A stretch of DNA of 64,000 nucleotides from Paracoccaceae bacterium (GTDB taxonomy: Bacteria > Pseudomonadota > Alphaproteobacteria > Rhodobacterales > Rhodobacteraceae): the NCBI GenBank assembly GCA_009773375.1, contig WRPH01000024.1, positions 30,953-94,952 of the forward strand, given 5' to 3'. The notes under the pieces are model-generated. The model was not told the origin of the DNA. It did not search any database and saw nothing but the letters and a program-made list of their open reading frames with translations. Made by a program: the position numbers and the translations under genes. Positions 25,384 through 33,489 of the stretch are shown piece by piece; within the stretch, counting starts at the first letter, position 1; each line of letters starts with the position of its first letter.

Positions 25384-26070
25384 TCAGATCTGCTGCCAGC
25401 GCCGGGTCATTGCTTCGATGGCGGCGATGCGGTCGTCGGTTCGGGGGTGGCTCAGCAGCCAGGCCGGGGTGCCGGCTCCGGCGGCACCGGTCAGCGCGGT
25501 CAGCTTGCGAAACAGCGACACCTGCGGGGCGGTGCCGATGCCAGCCTTGACCAACAGGGCGGCGGCGTAGGCGTCGGCTTCAAACTCGTCGCGGCGCGAC
25601 AGCCGGGCCATCAGCGCGGTCGAGATCAGGTTGGCGATCCAGATGCCGATCACCGGCAGAAACCGGTTCAGCAGCGCCGACAGCATCACGAATACCGCGT
25701 TCTGGCCGGTGAAGTCGATCATCCGCCGCCTTGTGTGCCCCAGCGCGACGTGGCCGAGTTCGTGGGCGATCACCGAGGCGAGTTCAGCGGCGTTGACCTC
25801 GCCGCGGGCTTTGCGGGCGAGGAAGCCGCGGGTCAGATAGATCTGCCCGTCGGGGGCGGCGAGGCCGTTGACGGACTCGTTTTCAAACACGTTCACCCGG
25901 ATTTCCGGCACCTCAAGCGCAGCCGCCAGCCGGGCGGTCAGGCGGCTGATTTCGGCGTCATGCAGCGGCTGGCTTTGCTGCGCCAGCATCTGTTTGGTCC
26001 GCCAGACCGAAAAGCGCATCATCAGGAATGCGTAGGCGAGGGCGAAGAGGAAGGGGGCGTATGTCCACAT
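25384..26070 (-). CDS. M48 family metalloprotease, membrane-anchored
   Basis: A 228-residue zinc protease. The HELGH motif is at residues 103-107 and the third-ligand glutamate is in RRDEFEADAYA (near 162). There is an N-terminal membrane segment (APFLFALAYAFLMM) and a second hydrophobic segment between the active-site motifs (FVMLSALLNRFLPVIGIWIANLI), as in HtpX and related M48 enzymes, but the protein is shorter than HtpX. A role in membrane protein quality control is inferred. It is a single gene between the convergent PIN gene and DedA; the ribosome site is weak. Confidence 0.9.
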   Translation of the reverse strand: MWTYAPFLFALAYAFLMMRFSVWRTKQMLAQQSQPLHDAEISRLTARLAAALEVPEIRVNVFENESVNGLAAPDGQIYLTRGFLARKARGEVNAAELASVIAHELGHVALGHTRRRMIDFTGQNAVFVMLSALLNRFLPVIGIWIANLISTALMARLSRRDEFEADAYAAALLVKAGIGTAPQVSLFRKLTALTGAAGAGTPAWLLSHPRTDDRIAAIEAMTRRWQQI

Positions 26071-26175
26071 GCGGCGAATATGGCGGTTTGGCGTGGTAAA
26101 GCAAGCGGTCCCAACTCGGGACCATTTTTTATCTCATAAAATCAGATATTTGATCTGGTCTCTTTAACGGAAAAT

Positions 26176-26787
26176 TTACTTTTCCGCCGATCCAGCCCGC
26201 TGGGCCTTCAAGGCGCTGCGCAGCCACAGGCCAAGGATCACCACCGCAGCGCCGCCCGCAAGGATGCCCAGAACCGAGCCAAGCATATCGCTGGCGGCGG
26301 TGATATTGTCGGCAAAACCATAGCCCATGCCGACGTAAAGCCCGGACCAGACCGCCTCACCCGCCACCCCGGCGGCGGTGAAGCGGTGCCAACCGTAGCC
26401 GGTCGATCCGGTGACAAGGTTGACCCAAGGCCCCAACGGACTGAACAGCCAGCGGGTCAGGAACACCGCGACGATGCCTTTTGCCTCCAGCATCACGACT
26501 GCCTTTTTCAGCAGTTTGTCGCGCGCGGGATCGCGGCGCACACGGTCGAGCAAAGGCGTGCCGATCTTGCGGCCAGCCCAAAAGCCAAACTGATCGCCCG
26601 CGATTCCGCCCCCGGCAGCGGCGGCGAAGGTGGGCAGCAAGGCCAGATCACCCGCCGCGACAAAGCCGCCCGCCGTCAGCATCATGATCGAGGCCGGGAA
26701 GGGAAGTGCGAGGCAGGAAAAGAACGTCGTCGCCGCCAGCAGCCACAGCCCGTATTGCGGCACCAGCGCCAGCAGCCAATCGGTCAT
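26176..26787 (-). CDS. DedA family membrane protein
   Basis: A 203-residue membrane protein of the DedA/SNARE-associated family. It has four or five hydrophobic segments and the family features: a glycine-rich FAAAAGGGIAGDQFGFWAGR with the conserved acidic residue, and FLTRWLFSPLGPWVNLVTG with the arginine and proline conserved in undecaprenyl-phosphate or lipid flippases of this fold. The start overlaps the stop of the upstream gene by 4 bases (ATGA), so it ends the leftward VWA cluster as a coupled gene. Confidence 0.88.
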   Translation of the reverse strand: MTDWLLALVPQYGLWLLAATTFFSCLALPFPASIMMLTAGGFVAAGDLALLPTFAAAAGGGIAGDQFGFWAGRKIGTPLLDRVRRDPARDKLLKKAVVMLEAKGIVAVFLTRWLFSPLGPWVNLVTGSTGYGWHRFTAAGVAGEAVWSGLYVGMGYGFADNITAASDMLGSVLGILAGGAAVVILGLWLRSALKAQRAGSAEK

Positions 26788-27155
26788 GGTTTGGCGGCCT
26801 TTGCTGCCTCTTGTGCGGCCTGAAAGCGCAGAGTGGCGATGGCCTTTTCGACATCGGCGATCAGGTCTTGCACCGGCACGCCGCGGTCCTTGGCGATTTC
26901 GGACAAAGGCTGCGGGTGGCCCTTGACCTCGGGCAGCGGCAGGTTCGCCAGCGCGTCAATCTCGCGGCCGTCCAGCCCCCAGGAGCGCGCGATATAGCCG
27001 ACGGTCATCCACGGTTCCACCGCCTGATTGTGATGCGCGGGGTTTGACCAGTAGATCACCTTCACCGTCAGCCGCCCGGCGAAAAACAGCGTCACCGCGC
27101 AGGCGAGCAGAAAGGCCGAAACCAGATAGGGGCGTTGCCGCCACAGTTGTAGCAT
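26784..27155 (-). CDS. Small membrane-anchored protein of the VWA cluster
   Basis: A 123-residue protein with an N-terminal transmembrane helix (PYLVSAFLLACAVTLFFAGRL, residues 8-28) and a soluble periplasmic or cytoplasmic part. It ends in an Ala-rich helix (AIATLRFQAAQEAAKAAK). The middle has HHNQAVEPWMTVGYIARSWG, which may be a small helical domain. The start is the ATG at 27155 with an AGGAG site; it shares one base with the stop codon of the VWA gene and overlaps DedA by 4 bases, so the three are coupled. I do not recognise the family. Confidence 0.7.
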   Translation of the reverse strand: MLQLWRQRPYLVSAFLLACAVTLFFAGRLTVKVIYWSNPAHHNQAVEPWMTVGYIARSWGLDGREIDALANLPLPEVKGHPQPLSEIAKDRGVPVQDLIADVEKAIATLRFQAAQEAAKAAKP

Positions 27156-28336
27156 CAGCGCAACTCCTTGATCCCGCGCGCGAGGCCTTCCAGCGTCATC
27201 GGCACCATTCTGCCAGAAAAGATTTGACTTATCAAACGGATAGACTGGGTATAGCCCCAATGCGGTTCGGGCGTGGGGTTGATCCAGAGATGGTTCGGCC
27301 ATTGCAGGCAGGCGCGCTGCAACCAGACCTGACCGGATTCGGGGTTCCAATGTTCATTGGCCCCGCCGGGATGCAGGATCTCGTAAGGGCTCATCGAGGC
27401 ATCACCGACGAAAATACATTTGTAATCAGAGCCATAGGTGCGCAGGATTTCGGCGGTAGAGGTTTGCGCATCCCAGCGGCGGGCGTTGTCGCGCCACACG
27501 CCTTCATAGAGGCAGTTGTGAAAATAGAACGGCACCAGATGCTTGAATTCGGCGCGGGCGGCGGAAAACAATTCCTCCATCACCTTGACGTATGGGTCCA
27601 TAGAGCCGCCAATATCAAGGAATAACAGCACCTTGACGGCGTTTCTTCGTTCAGGCCGGGTCTGCACATCCAGCCAGCCATGTTCGGCGGTGGCGCGGAT
27701 GGTGCCATCGAGATCAAGTTCATCTGCGGCACCGCTGCGCGCCCATTTGCGCAGGCGGCGCAGCGCCACCTTGATGTTGCGGGTGCCGAGTTCGACACCG
27801 TCGTCAAGATTGCGAAACTCGCGCTTGTCCCAGACCTTGACCGCGCGCCGGTGGCGGCTTTGATCCTGGCCGATGCGGACGCCTTCGGGGTTGTAGCCAT
27901 AGGCACCAAACGGCGAGGTGCCTGCGGTGCCGATCCATTTGTTGCCGCCCTGATGGCGGGATTTCTGCTCGGCCAGCCGCTGTTTCAGCGTCTCGATCAG
28001 TTTGTCAAAACCACCCAGCGCGGTGATGGCGTCACGCTCTTCGGCGGTGAGGTGCTTTTCGGCCAGCTTTTCCAGCCATGCGGCGGGCAGATCGAGGGCG
28101 TTCAGCACCTCCGCTTCAGATATGCTTTCCAAGCCTTTGAAGGCATTGGAGAAAGCGCGATCATAACGATCAAGGTGGCGTTCGTCTTTCACCAGCGTCA
28201 GACGGCCAAGGTAGTAGAACCCCTCAGGGTCGTAGGTGACAAGCCCAGCGGCGAGACCTTCGAGAAAGGCCAGAAATTCGCGCAGGGAAACCGGCAGGCC
28301 TTCGTTCCGCAGGGCAAGAAAGAAGGGCAGGAACAT
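27155..28336 (-). CDS. VWA domain protein (CoxE-like), partner of the MoxR ATPase
   Basis: A 393-residue soluble protein. The N-terminal helical part (residues 1-130) resembles CoxE-like proteins. A von Willebrand A domain starts near residue 230 (AVKVLLFLDIGGSMDPYVKV) and continues through CIFVGDASMSPYEI. The metal-binding motif is DxGxS rather than the usual DxSxS. Such VWA proteins act with MoxR-type AAA+ ATPases in assembling or inserting metal into enzymes or envelope complexes. The matching ATPase is encoded 2.4 kb upstream on the same strand. The target is unknown. Confidence 0.85.
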   Translation of the reverse strand: MFLPFFLALRNEGLPVSLREFLAFLEGLAAGLVTYDPEGFYYLGRLTLVKDERHLDRYDRAFSNAFKGLESISEAEVLNALDLPAAWLEKLAEKHLTAEERDAITALGGFDKLIETLKQRLAEQKSRHQGGNKWIGTAGTSPFGAYGYNPEGVRIGQDQSRHRRAVKVWDKREFRNLDDGVELGTRNIKVALRRLRKWARSGAADELDLDGTIRATAEHGWLDVQTRPERRNAVKVLLFLDIGGSMDPYVKVMEELFSAARAEFKHLVPFYFHNCLYEGVWRDNARRWDAQTSTAEILRTYGSDYKCIFVGDASMSPYEILHPGGANEHWNPESGQVWLQRACLQWPNHLWINPTPEPHWGYTQSIRLISQIFSGRMVPMTLEGLARGIKELR

Positions 28337-28345
28337 GGCAGCCCC

Positions 28346-28510
28346 TTACAGTGTGCGTTCCAGAAAGATCGTCAGGAACAGGCCGAGCAGGGTAAACAGG
28401 ATCGCAAAACCCGCGCCGTATTGCAGCGCGTCCAATTTGCGCCCGCCGCGCCGCAGCGCGATGGCCGCGCCGATGACTGCACCCAGGATAAATCCGCCAA
28501 TCACGATCAT
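28346..28510 (-). CDS. Small two-helix membrane protein
   Basis: A 54-residue hydrophobic protein beginning MIVIGGFILGAVIGAAIALR, with a second hydrophobic stretch (GAGFAILFTLLGLFLTIFL). A short basic loop (RRGGRK) separates the two helices. It is 9 bp upstream of the VWA gene and surely cotranscribed. Similar small proteins in Rhodobacteraceae have been annotated, doubtfully, as apolipoprotein acyltransferase; this one is far too small for that enzyme. Function unknown. Confidence 0.7.
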   Translation of the reverse strand: MIVIGGFILGAVIGAAIALRRGGRKLDALQYGAGFAILFTLLGLFLTIFLERTL

Positions 28511-28511
28511 C

Positions 28512-28541
28512 GGCCTGCCCCTTTTGTTGCCGGGGCAGGCC
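28512..28541. promoter_or_regulatory. Perfect 10-bp hairpin between DUF2927 gene and small membrane gene
   Basis: GGCCTGCCCC (28512-28521) and GGGGCAGGCC (28532-28541) with a 10-base T-rich loop. It ends one base before the start codon of the 54-residue gene, on the minus strand, so it could restrict translation or act as an internal processing hairpin. There is no T-run after it. Confidence 0.6.
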
Positions 28542-28550
28542 TTGATGGCG

Positions 28551-29924
28551 TTACCCTCTGCGGCCACGCGCACCCAGAGAGGCGATCTCTGACATCCGCG
28601 CGCGCACCTGCCGTTCCGAGCCGAAGCCATAGCGCGCCCAGCCCAGACTGTCGAGACGCAGCGCCCTGGCTTCGGCAGCGTGGCCGGTGTTTTCAAGGGC
28701 TTCGGACTTGATCAGCATCAGCGTTGCCAGCAGCGAGGCGTTTTCGGCGCGTTTGACCACCGGAATGGCGCGGTCGGCAAAGGCAATCGCCTGATCGGGC
28801 TGCCCGGACGCCAGCGCGATGGCGGCAAGCTGCATATCGACATGAGCGACATGCACCTGCGCGCCGGGGATCGTGCGGTAGATCCGGGCGGCTTGCGACA
28901 GGGCGGCGACGGCCTCTGCGGGGTGCGAGCCGGCGAGGCTGCGGCCCTTGGCGTAGAAGCTGAAGGCCAGCCGGCCATCGCGCCAGCCTTGCGCCATGGC
29001 GATCGACAGCATGCGGTCGGAGGCTGCCAGCCGGGCCGCGTTGGAGCCGCGCGGGCCGAAGGCACCCTCAACCGCTGCAACCCAGGCGCGCGGGGCGATC
29101 TGCTTGATGTTGGCACCGCCGATATTACCCGCCGGGTTCATCTGCGCCAGCAAGGCGGGGACGTGCTTGGCGGCCTCGGCCTCGTTCATGCCGTTGCGCA
29201 GTTGCGGTGAATAGTGCAGGCGCAGCATCAGCATGTCAAAGCCGGTCAGCACCGAGTTGAAGTTGTCGTCATTGAACACCGAATCTGGCAGGTGGTAGAG
29301 ATCGTTCAGCGGCCCCATCGCCTGCGCGGTTTCCTCGTTCAGGCAGTCGCGCAGCTCTTGCGGGGCGGCCTCGGCGGGGACGAAGATGGCGACGTGGGTG
29401 CGGCGGGTCAGGGTGGTCCAATCGACTGTCGGGGTGCCACGGGCGGCTTTGTATTCGGTGAAAGAGCGCACGTTCGGCACCACGAAACAGGCGGCCATCG
29501 GCACGATGCGCTGCAACTGGGCGCGGGGCTGGAATTCGACGGTGATCGAGGCGGCCTCACCGGGGGCGGCATAGCCGATATTCAGGCCAGCTTCGCCTCG
29601 GAAGCGATTGATCAGGCGTGACATTTCCGATTTCGCGGTCGCAGGGACATCGCCCACCAAGGCCACGGTGATCGGGCCTTCGAAACGGCTGAACGACGCC
29701 AGCGCGCGGCCACTTTCCATGCGGAATTCCAGATCGAGGAAATCGCGGGCAATCTCGGCATTGGGCCGGGCGGTCGCCGAAGATGCCGCCGCGCCAAAGC
29801 CCTGCATCGCCGGAAAGCCGACCCCGGTGGAGCCTTCCTCAGTGTAGTTCTTCGTCACCTCGGCAGGCGGGGCGGGCGTGCAGGCCGTGAGGGCCAGAAC
29901 GGCGAATAGAGATAAAAGGCGCAT
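28551..29924 (-). CDS. DUF2927 lipoprotein
   Basis: A 457-residue exported lipoprotein. The signal MRLLSLFAVLALTAC ends in a lipobox (LTAC), giving lipid attachment at Cys15. The central part has the DUF2927 pattern, including INRFRGEAGLNIGY, CFVVPNVRSFTEYK, and the ELRDCLNEETAQAMGPLNDLYHLPDSVFNDDN block. The C-terminal third contains TPR-like helical repeats (AVAALSQAARIYRTIPGAQV, then QAIAFADRAIPVVKRAENAS). Function of the family is unknown. Its place between MoxR and VWA genes suggests a shared envelope role. Confidence 0.85.
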   Translation of the reverse strand: MRLLSLFAVLALTACTPAPPAEVTKNYTEEGSTGVGFPAMQGFGAAASSATARPNAEIARDFLDLEFRMESGRALASFSRFEGPITVALVGDVPATAKSEMSRLINRFRGEAGLNIGYAAPGEAASITVEFQPRAQLQRIVPMAACFVVPNVRSFTEYKAARGTPTVDWTTLTRRTHVAIFVPAEAAPQELRDCLNEETAQAMGPLNDLYHLPDSVFNDDNFNSVLTGFDMLMLRLHYSPQLRNGMNEAEAAKHVPALLAQMNPAGNIGGANIKQIAPRAWVAAVEGAFGPRGSNAARLAASDRMLSIAMAQGWRDGRLAFSFYAKGRSLAGSHPAEAVAALSQAARIYRTIPGAQVHVAHVDMQLAAIALASGQPDQAIAFADRAIPVVKRAENASLLATLMLIKSEALENTGHAAEARALRLDSLGWARYGFGSERQVRARMSEIASLGARGRRG

Positions 29925-30697
29925 GGGCTGGCAGACCATTCATACAGGGTTTCAGGGGTGCAAAGGCCCCCGTATCAGTTGGCGAAGCGCGGTGGGCCGC
30001 GTGCAAAACCCCGATCAAGCCTTGCGCCAAGGATGCCCCCGCATCCCCGACCCAAGATCCGCCTGACCGGGCAATCGCCCGCATTTCCCCCGCGCCGTTA
30101 CTCATCCACCCAAACACCGCCGACCGGAGCAGACCGATCAGGGTATTGGGGCGATAAGCCCGGTTCGGCAGGCAAAGCACGCGTCCCACCGCGCCTTCAC
30201 CGACCTTCGCGCGCCGCCGCACCGATCCGGTCCCCCGCGCGCCAAGCAGCGGCGCCGGGGTGTGATTCTCAATCGTCGCGGCACCCTGGCGGCAGATCGC
30301 CAGATGCACAGACCGCACCATGCCCCGCAGAACGCCCGGCAGGGCGACCTTGGCAAACATGGGCAGACGATTGGTTACCATTAGGGTCCATTTCAGATTG
30401 GAGGCTTGCTCTGGTGGCGAGACAACAGGGGTGCAGTGTCGGTTTCGCGGCACCTTCGTGTCAATCTTTGGGATTTTTCAGCCAATGGGCGAGTCTACCC
30501 ATGGATGGTTGCCAAGGCGGAAACGCCATATTTTCCCCAAATGACTCGCGTTATGTTTCAGTATATTTCATAAAATTGGTTTTGCGTGATGCGATTGTGG
30601 CAAGACTGTGGCCAAACCTAGGCAGAATCGTCCGATTCCCGAAAACTGCTGCGCGGATGGAAACGGTCTGCGGCGACCCGCCGCGACCGTTGCCCGC
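29925..30697. other. 773-bp gap between MoxR and DUF2927 genes, no confident gene
   Basis: The left two thirds (29925-30380) is GC-rich. On the minus strand it can be read as a frame from about 30379 to 29839 (beginning MVTNRLPMFAKVALPGVLRG) with plausible codon use in its first 70 codons. That frame would overlap the DUF2927 start by 86 bp and matches nothing I know, so I do not call it. The right third (30450-30620) is distinctly AT-richer and contains GATTGTGGCAAGACTGTGGC, which may belong to a promoter region. No RNA gene was recognised. Confidence 0.4.
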
Positions 30698-31537
30698 CTA
30701 GCGCTGGCCGCGCGCCATGAAGGCCAGCCGTTCAAACAGATGCACGTCCTGTTCGTTCTTCAACAGCGCGCCGTGCAACTTGGGCAGGCTGTGCTTGCCA
30801 TCGCGGCGCAAATCCTCGGGCGACAGGTCTTCGGCCAGCAGCAGTTTCAGCCAATCCAGCACCTCGGAGGTAGAGGGCTTCTTCTTTAGCCCCGGCGTTT
30901 CGCGCAGCTCGAAAAATTGCGTCAGCGCTGTGGTCAGCAGCGATTCCTTGATGGTCGGGAAATGCACTTTCACGATTGCAGCCAAGGTTTCCGGCGAGGG
31001 GAAGCGGATGTAATGAAAGAAACAGCGCCGCAAGAAGGCGTCGGGAAGTTCCTTTTCGTTGTTCGAAGTGATGATCACCACCGGGCGATGCGTGGCGCGG
31101 ATGGTTTCGCCGGTCTCGTAGACGTGAAACTCCATCCGGTCGAGTTCTTGCAGCAGGTCGTTGGGAAATTCGATGTCGGCCTTGTCGATTTCATCAATCA
31201 GCAGGACCACGCGGGACGGGGCCTCGAATGCCTGCCACAGCTTGCCCTTGCGAATGTAGTTTTTCACATCATGCACGCGGGCCTCGCCGAGCTGGCTGTC
31301 GCGCAGGCGGCTGACGGCATCGTATTCGTAGAGGCCTTGTTGCGCCTTGGTTGTTGATTTGATGTGCCACTCAATCAGAGGCATATTCAGGGCGGCGGCG
31401 ACCTGACGGGCAAGTTCGGTCTTGCCGGTGCCGGGTTCGCCCTTGACCAGCAAGGGGCGCTGCAAGGTGACCGCCGCATTCACGGCGATCCGCAGGTCAT
31501 CAGCAACGATATAGGCGTCGGTCGAGGCGAATTTCAT
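30698..31537 (-). CDS. MoxR-type AAA+ ATPase
   Basis: A 279-residue AAA+ ATPase. Walker A is GEPGTGKTELA (near residue 33), Walker B is VVLLIDEIDKAD (near 110), sensor 1 is VVIITSNNEKELPDAFLRRC, and a MoxR-type lid follows with SEVLDWLKLLL. MoxR ATPases act with VWA proteins to remodel or metallate partner complexes; here the VWA gene is downstream on the same strand. The start is the ATG at 31537 (MKFASTDAYIVADDL) with a GGGA site; a longer frame begins at 31600 but has no homologous look. It is divergent from dksA. Confidence 0.92.
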   Translation of the reverse strand: MKFASTDAYIVADDLRIAVNAAVTLQRPLLVKGEPGTGKTELARQVAAALNMPLIEWHIKSTTKAQQGLYEYDAVSRLRDSQLGEARVHDVKNYIRKGKLWQAFEAPSRVVLLIDEIDKADIEFPNDLLQELDRMEFHVYETGETIRATHRPVVIITSNNEKELPDAFLRRCFFHYIRFPSPETLAAIVKVHFPTIKESLLTTALTQFFELRETPGLKKKPSTSEVLDWLKLLLAEDLSPEDLRRDGKHSLPKLHGALLKNEQDVHLFERLAFMARGQR

Positions 31538-31708
31538 CGGATTCCCATGATTGTGCAACGGCTTGAGCGCGACGCTAGCCTGCACGCGAATTTGTCGCAA
31601 CCGCTAGTGACAATGTCTGACGATTCCGTTAGATGCACGCCCAAGCAGGAGCGCGCCATGACCGTAGCCCACCTTGTCGCGCATTCTGAGAAAATGGAGA
31701 GTGCTGCA

Positions 31709-32131
31709 ATGAAAGCCGAAACCTTCTTGCCAGACGATTATCGTCCTGCCGAGGATGAGCCTTTCATGAATGAACGGCAGTTGGAATATTTCCGCCGCAA
31801 GCTGATCATCTGGAAGCAGGAACTGCTGGATCAATCCGCTGAAACCATCGACAATTTGCAGGATTCGGGCCGCAATGTGCCCGATATCGCCGACCGCGCC
31901 TCGGAAGAAACCGACCGGGCGCTGGAGCTGCGGACGCGGGATCGTCAGCGCAAGCTGGTGTCGAAGATCGACGCGGCGTTGCGCCGGATCGACAGCAATG
32001 AGTTCGGCTATTGCGAGATGACCGGCGAGCCGATCAGCCTGAAGCGGCTGGATGCGCGCCCGATTGCGACGATGACGCTGGAAGCGCAGGAAAAGCATGA
32101 GCGCCGCGAGAAGGTGCACCGCGACGATTGA
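31709..32131 (+). CDS. dksA: DksA-type RNA polymerase-binding regulator
   Basis: A 140-residue DksA homologue that binds the RNA polymerase secondary channel and works with ppGpp in the stringent response. The N-terminal part matches DksA (FLPDDYRPAEDEPFMNERQL), then a coiled coil with an acidic tip (DRASEETDRALELRTRDR). The zinc-finger region is non-standard: only one cysteine is present (FGYCEMTGEPISLKRLDARP), as in the DksA-like RSP2654 protein of Rhodobacter sphaeroides. I chose the ATG at 31709 because it gives the family start (MKAETFLP) and has a GGAG site; an earlier ATG at 31659 is possible. Confidence 0.93.
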   Translation: MKAETFLPDDYRPAEDEPFMNERQLEYFRRKLIIWKQELLDQSAETIDNLQDSGRNVPDIADRASEETDRALELRTRDRQRKLVSKIDAALRRIDSNEFGYCEMTGEPISLKRLDARPIATMTLEAQEKHERREKVHRDD

Positions 32132-32168
32132 GCGGCTTGCGGCCTTGGCCTGATTGCGAAAAGGATAG

Positions 32169-32194
32169 CGCCGGGTGGCAACGCCCGGCGTTTT
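32169..32194 (+). terminator. Intrinsic terminator of dksA
   Basis: CGCCGGG (32169-32175) pairs with CCCGGCG (32184-32190), followed by TTTTCGTTT. It lies 37 bp after the dksA stop codon and just before the next gene. Confidence 0.85.
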
Positions 32195-32209
32195 CGTTTG
32201 GGGGCTGCG

Positions 32210-33391
32210 ATGGGCTTGGGCGGGCAAGAGGTGACGGTTCTGGGCGCGGGCGTGGCCGGGTTGGCGGTGGCCCGCGCACTGGCGCTGCAAGGTGCGGCTG
32301 TGACGGTGCTAGAGCAGGCTGATGCCATCCGCGAAGTGGGCGCGGGGTTGCAGATTTCGCCGAATGGGGCTGCGGTGTTGCGGGCCTTGGGGCTGGGGGC
32401 TGCGCTGGAGGCGGCCTCGATACGGGCGCAGGCGGTGGAGCTGCGCGATGGCTATGACGGTGATGTGGTGCTGCGGATGGATCTGGCGCGGCTGCGACCG
32501 AAACAGGGCTATCATTTCCTGCACCGCGCCGATCTGATTGATCTGCTGGCGACGGGCGCGCGTGAGGCCGGGGTGCAGCTGCGGCTGCTGCAGAAGGTTG
32601 AGACGGTGGATCTGTCGGGGCACCGGCCACGGATCGAGACGGCGCAGGGGGCGGAACTGCTGCCGGGGCTGTTGATCGGCGCGGACGGCTTGCATTCGAA
32701 GCTGCGGGCGGCGCTGAACGGGGCAGAACAGCCGTTCTTTACCAAACAGGTGGCGTGGCGGACGATCATTCCCGCCGAACCGGGGGCGGCTCCGGTGGCC
32801 GAGGTGCATATGGGGGCGGGGCGGCATCTGGTCAGCTATCCGCTGCGCGGCGGCACCCTGCGCAATATCGTGGCGGTGGAGGAGCGCAGCGCCTGGGTCG
32901 AGGAAAGCTGGTCGTTGCGCGATGATGCGATGGAATTGAAGCTGGCGTTTGAGGGCTTTTCGCCACGGGTGCAGGGCTGGCTGGACCGGGTGGAGGATGT
33001 CTACCTGTGGGGGTTGTTCCGGCATCCGGTGGCGCCGGTCTGGGGCAAGGTGCTGCGCGAGGGTGCTGCGCTGATCTTGGGCGATGCGGCGCATCCGACG
33101 CTGCCGTTTCTGGCGCAGGGGGCCTCGATGGGGCTGGAGGATGCCTGGGTGCTGGCCGACCGGCTGGCGCGGCTGCCGCTGGCGGATGCGCTGGCCGCGT
33201 ATCAGGCCGCGCGGTTGCCGCGCTGTAGCCGGATCGTGGCAGCGGCGACGGGCAATGCGCGGGCCTATCATTTGTCCGGCATGCCGCGCAGTCTGGCGCA
33301 TACGGCGCTGCGGCTTGGCGGCAAGGTCGCCCCCGGTCTGGCGCTGAAGAAGTTCGACTGGCTGTATGATTTTGATGTGACGGCGGGGTGA
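32210..33391 (+). CDS. FAD-dependent aromatic-type monooxygenase (salicylate hydroxylase-like)
   Basis: A 393-residue group A flavoprotein monooxygenase. The N-terminal FAD loop is VTVLGAGVAGLAVARAL, followed by a glutamate-containing strand. The DG motif for FAD and NAD(P)H is GLLIGADGLHSKLR (near residue 160), and the GD motif is LILGDAAHPTLPFLAQG (near 290). The family includes salicylate and 3-hydroxybenzoate hydroxylases; the substrate here cannot be told from sequence. The ATG at 32210 follows GGGGG. It is convergent with the next oxidoreductase, with an inverted repeat between them. Confidence 0.88.
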   Translation: MGLGGQEVTVLGAGVAGLAVARALALQGAAVTVLEQADAIREVGAGLQISPNGAAVLRALGLGAALEAASIRAQAVELRDGYDGDVVLRMDLARLRPKQGYHFLHRADLIDLLATGAREAGVQLRLLQKVETVDLSGHRPRIETAQGAELLPGLLIGADGLHSKLRAALNGAEQPFFTKQVAWRTIIPAEPGAAPVAEVHMGAGRHLVSYPLRGGTLRNIVAVEERSAWVEESWSLRDDAMELKLAFEGFSPRVQGWLDRVEDVYLWGLFRHPVAPVWGKVLREGAALILGDAAHPTLPFLAQGASMGLEDAWVLADRLARLPLADALAAYQAARLPRCSRIVAAATGNARAYHLSGMPRSLAHTALRLGGKVAPGLALKKFDWLYDFDVTAG

Positions 33392-33399
33392 GGCGTGGG

Positions 33400-33485
33400 C
33401 TTCATCTTGGTACAAATACTCCCGCCGGAGGCTCTTGCGGCTGATGCAGGGAGCCTCCGGCGGGAGTATTTTTCCCAAGATGAAG
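33400..33485. repeat. Dispersed intergenic repeat, copies 2 and 3 as a 33-bp inverted pair
   Basis: Left arm 33400-33432 (CTTCATCTTGGTACAAATAC then TCCCGCCGGAGGC) and right arm 33453-33485 are inverted copies with two mismatches, separated by 20 bases. The same sequence occurs at 20686-20718. Between convergent genes it can fold into a long stem and probably serves as a bidirectional terminator; T or A runs (TATTTTT) occur in the arms. Confidence 0.88.
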
Positions 33486-33489
33486 TCGC

